Below are positions 31,974-34,010 of a DNA stretch of 34,010 nucleotides, piece after piece. A program made the translations under genes and the position numbers. The notes under the pieces were generated by a model. The model was not told where the DNA came from, ran no database searches, and worked only from the letters and a program-made list of their open reading frames with translations. The DNA is from Candidatus Thiodiazotropha sp. (ex Monitilora ramsayi) (GTDB lineage Bacteria; Pseudomonadota; Gammaproteobacteria; Chromatiales; Chromatiaceae): the NCBI GenBank assembly GCA_025655595.1, contig JAHXIO010000025.1:1-34010 (forward strand), in the 5' to 3' direction. Within the stretch, counting starts at the first letter, position 1; every line of letters begins with the position of its first letter.

Positions 31974-33569
31974 TTATTTTATCTGCGGGGCTACCGTCCA
32001 GGTATGGAACGCAGGGGGTGAATCGAGCTCCCACTCCAGCCCCTTGGCGCCTTCCCAGGCACGGCTCTCCGCCTTCTTGCCGCCGCGGATGGTCTTGATG
32101 ACGATGTAGAGGAACAGCAGATGGCTGAGGCCGAAGATCATGGCGCCGACACTGGAGATCACATTGAACTCTGTGAACATCACGTTGTAGTCGACGATAC
32201 GTCGCGGCATGCCCGCCAGTCCGAGAAAGTGCTGGGGGAAGAAGGTGATGTTGAAACTGATCACATTGATCCAGAAAAAGATCTTGCCCAGCTTCTCGTC
32301 ATACATATGGCCGGTCCATTTCGGCAGCCAGTAGAAGACGCCGGCAAAGAGGCCGAACACCGCTCCCGGCATCAGCACGTAATGGAAGTGGGCCACCACG
32401 AACATACTGTCGTGGTACTGCATATCGGCGGGCACCACCGCCAGCATCACGCCGCTGAGACCGCCGAAGGTGAACATCAGCACGATACCGACGGCAAACA
32501 GCATCGGCGTCTCGAAGGTCATGGAGCCGCGCCACATGGTGGCAATGAAGTTGAAGATCATCAGCCCCACCGGTATCGAGATCAGGATGGTGCCGATCAT
32601 GAAATAGGTCACCGCTCCCAGGGACATGCCGACGGTGTACTGGTGATGGGCCCAGACCACCATTCCGATGGTGGCCACTGCGAGCATGGCGCCAACCATG
32701 GAGTTGTAGCCGAACAGGGGCTTGCGGGAGAAGGCCGGTATCACGTGGGAGAGTACCCCGATGGAGGGGAGCAGCAGGATATAGACCTCCGGGTGACCGA
32801 AGAACCAGAACAGGTGCTGGAAGAGCACCGGGTCGCCGCCACCCGCCGCATCGAAGAAGCTGGTGCCGAAATGGCGGTCGAAGAGCAGCATGGTGACGCC
32901 GCCGGCCAGTACCGGAACTACCAGAATCAACAGGAAGGCGGTAACCAGCCAGGTCCAGCAGAACATGGGCATCTTCAGCAGGGTCATGCCGGGTGCGCGC
33001 ATGTTGAGCAGGGTGACGATGATGTTAATGGATGCCAGCACCGAAGAGATGCCCAGCAGGTGGATGGCGAAGATGAGGAAATCCATCGACATGCCGACCT
33101 GCACCGAGAGGGGCGGGTAGAGGGTCCAACCGGTGTTGATCTGGGTGCCGCCGCCGGGGAAGAAGGGGACCACGAAAGAGAGGATCAGCATGGTCGCCGC
33201 CGCCGGCAGGACCCAGAAGCTGAGGTTGTTCATGCGCGGCAGGGCCATGTCCGGCGCGCCGATCATCATCGGGATCATCCAGTTGGCCAGGCCCGCGGCG
33301 GCGGGCATCACCGCGCCGAAGATCATGATCAGGGCGTGGTTGGTCACCAGGTTGTTATAGAGGTCGGGGTCGAGCAGCTGGATGCCGGGCTGGAACAGCT
33401 CCAGGCGGATCAGCATGGCGCTGGCCCCGCCCAGGAAGAGCATGGTCAGGGCGAACAGCAGATAGAGGGTGCCGATATCCTTGTGATTGGTGCTGAAGAG
33501 CCAGCGACGCCATCCTTTCGGTGCTTCGTGGTGATGGGCCTCATCGTGAGTCATGGTGGTAGTGCTCAT
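31974..33569 (-). CDS. coxA: cytochrome c oxidase subunit I
   Basis: The 531-residue catalytic subunit of an aa3/caa3 oxidase has about 12 helices. All metal ligands are visible: His in LVTNHALIMIFGAVMP (heme a), GHPEVYILLLPSIGV (CuB His and the crosslinked Tyr, with the A1-type Glu), WAHHQYTVGM (CuB His pair), and VVAHFHYVLMPG (heme a3 and heme a). The D-channel element GAPDMALPRMNNLSFW is present. It reduces O2 to water while pumping protons. GAGGAGAG precedes the ATG. It follows coxB by 12 bases, and the 50-residue gene comes next. Confidence 0.98.
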   Translation of the reverse strand: MSTTTMTHDEAHHHEAPKGWRRWLFSTNHKDIGTLYLLFALTMLFLGGASAMLIRLELFQPGIQLLDPDLYNNLVTNHALIMIFGAVMPAAAGLANWMIPMMIGAPDMALPRMNNLSFWVLPAAATMLILSFVVPFFPGGGTQINTGWTLYPPLSVQVGMSMDFLIFAIHLLGISSVLASINIIVTLLNMRAPGMTLLKMPMFCWTWLVTAFLLILVVPVLAGGVTMLLFDRHFGTSFFDAAGGGDPVLFQHLFWFFGHPEVYILLLPSIGVLSHVIPAFSRKPLFGYNSMVGAMLAVATIGMVVWAHHQYTVGMSLGAVTYFMIGTILISIPVGLMIFNFIATMWRGSMTFETPMLFAVGIVLMFTFGGLSGVMLAVVPADMQYHDSMFVVAHFHYVLMPGAVFGLFAGVFYWLPKWTGHMYDEKLGKIFFWINVISFNITFFPQHFLGLAGMPRRIVDYNVMFTEFNVISSVGAMIFGLSHLLFLYIVIKTIRGGKKAESRAWEGAKGLEWELDSPPAFHTWTVAPQIK

Positions 33570-33581
33570 TTCAACTCTCCT

Positions 33582-34010
33582 CTATCTGGCCTGTTTGACG
33601 TCTGCAGGCTGCACGACATCACCCGTGTTGTTATCCCAGGCATTGCGTTCGTAGGTCACGATCGCGGCGATCTCCAGGTCGTTCAACGAACCCCAGGGCT
33701 GCATGGCGGTGCCCTCTTTGCCATTGATGACGATGTTCAGATGGTCCGCGATGGCTCCTTTTGCCATGACGGAGTCCTTCAGGGGCGGGAAGGCGGGGGG
33801 CAGGCCCAGACCGGTGACCTGGTGGCATGCTGCACACTTGGTCTCGTAGAGCGATTGCCCTTTGGTCATCAGCTCATCCATGCTCCAGGTCTTGTCGGCG
33901 CTGGCCTCGGCGGCGGCAGCCACCTTGATCGCCTTCTGGCCGTCGACCCAGGCGGCGAACTTCTCCTGCGAGACCGACTCCACCACGATGGGCATGCGGG
34001 AGTGCCAGGT
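33582..34010 (-). CDS. coxB: cytochrome c oxidase subunit II with C-terminal cytochrome c (caa3 type), cut by window edge
   Basis: The last 142 codons of subunit II are present; the frame is open to base 34010. The visible start TWHSRMPIVVESVS includes the final His and Met ligands of the CuA centre (HxxM). After a linker rich in Ala comes a cytochrome c domain with the heme motif CAACH and a candidate axial Met in GTAMQPWG. Such a fusion marks a caa3-type oxidase, in which the cytochrome c donor is attached to subunit II. The N-terminal membrane part and the other CuA ligands lie outside the window. The stop is 12 bases before coxA. Confidence 0.95.
   Translation of the reverse strand, partial: TWHSRMPIVVESVSQEKFAAWVDGQKAIKVAAAAEASADKTWSMDELMTKGQSLYETKCAACHQVTGLGLPPAFPPLKDSVMAKGAIADHLNIVINGKEGTAMQPWGSLNDLEIAAIVTYERNAWDNNTGDVVQPADVKQAR

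Noticed and set aside
1-34010. CRISPR array, tRNA, rRNA or intact insertion sequence
   Set aside because: No regular spaced repeats, no cloverleaf or rRNA-like sequence, and no transposase reading frame were seen on either strand.

Overview
The window looks like a chromosomal segment of a gammaproteobacterium. The evidence is a caa3-type cytochrome oxidase cluster with the usual proteobacterial assembly factors, a TRAP transporter plus D-lactate-type dehydrogenase operon under a FadR-family GntR regulator, a PEP-CTERM protein, and two c-di-GMP proteins. The TusA-like and CDGSH proteins would fit a sulfur-oxidising lineage, but that is inference. No rRNA, tRNA, CRISPR array or intact transposon was seen.

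Left part (1-8.7 kb) is visibly more AT-rich and patchy. It holds the end of a double-CDGSH iron-sulfur protein, a secreted alpha/beta hydrolase, and a degenerate copy of a GntR regulator whose intact version lies at 8731-9474. Then comes a two-gene signalling unit: a FIST sensor protein and a GAF/PAS/GGDEF/EAL protein ending in a CZB zinc-binding domain. It is followed by a compact four-gene operon (HMA-like, TusA-like, MerR regulator, YgaP-type membrane protein) behind a promoter with the 19-bp spacer and central dyad expected of MerR control. An inverted-repeat element and a second gene relic follow; the relic is an internally deleted copy of the small membrane protein at 16072-16257.

Central part (8.7-16 kb) is a probable 2-hydroxy-acid (lactate) uptake and oxidation locus. 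A FadR/LldR-like repressor is read leftward. Divergent from it are dctP, dctQ and dctM-type TRAP genes and a FAD/Fe-S dehydrogenase. TGGT-N3-ACCA operators lie in the shared promoter region, and a strong stem-loop separates dctP from dctQ.

16-22.3 kb carries small membrane proteins, a TetR-like regulator, a YdjM-like membrane hydrolase, a DUF2189 protein, a large PEP-CTERM protein closed by a clear terminator, and a small periplasmic helical protein.

22.3-34 kb is an aa3/caa3 oxidase biogenesis region. Read leftward from the right edge: coxB (subunit II with fused cytochrome c, cut by the window edge), coxA, a 50-residue membrane protein, ctaG, coxC, then (beyond a convergent DUF2909 gene) surf1, an SCO-like membrane protein and ctaB. 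Further left are ctaA, a SCO protein and a Cys-rich protein. Inserted between ctaA and ctaB are a rightward gene for a heme-copper-oxidase subunit I homologue without the CuB histidine pair, and a leftward MASE1-GGDEF diguanylate cyclase. The heme A pathway (CtaB then CtaA), copper delivery (SCO, CtaG), Surf1 and the structural subunits together make a near-complete oxidase assembly set.
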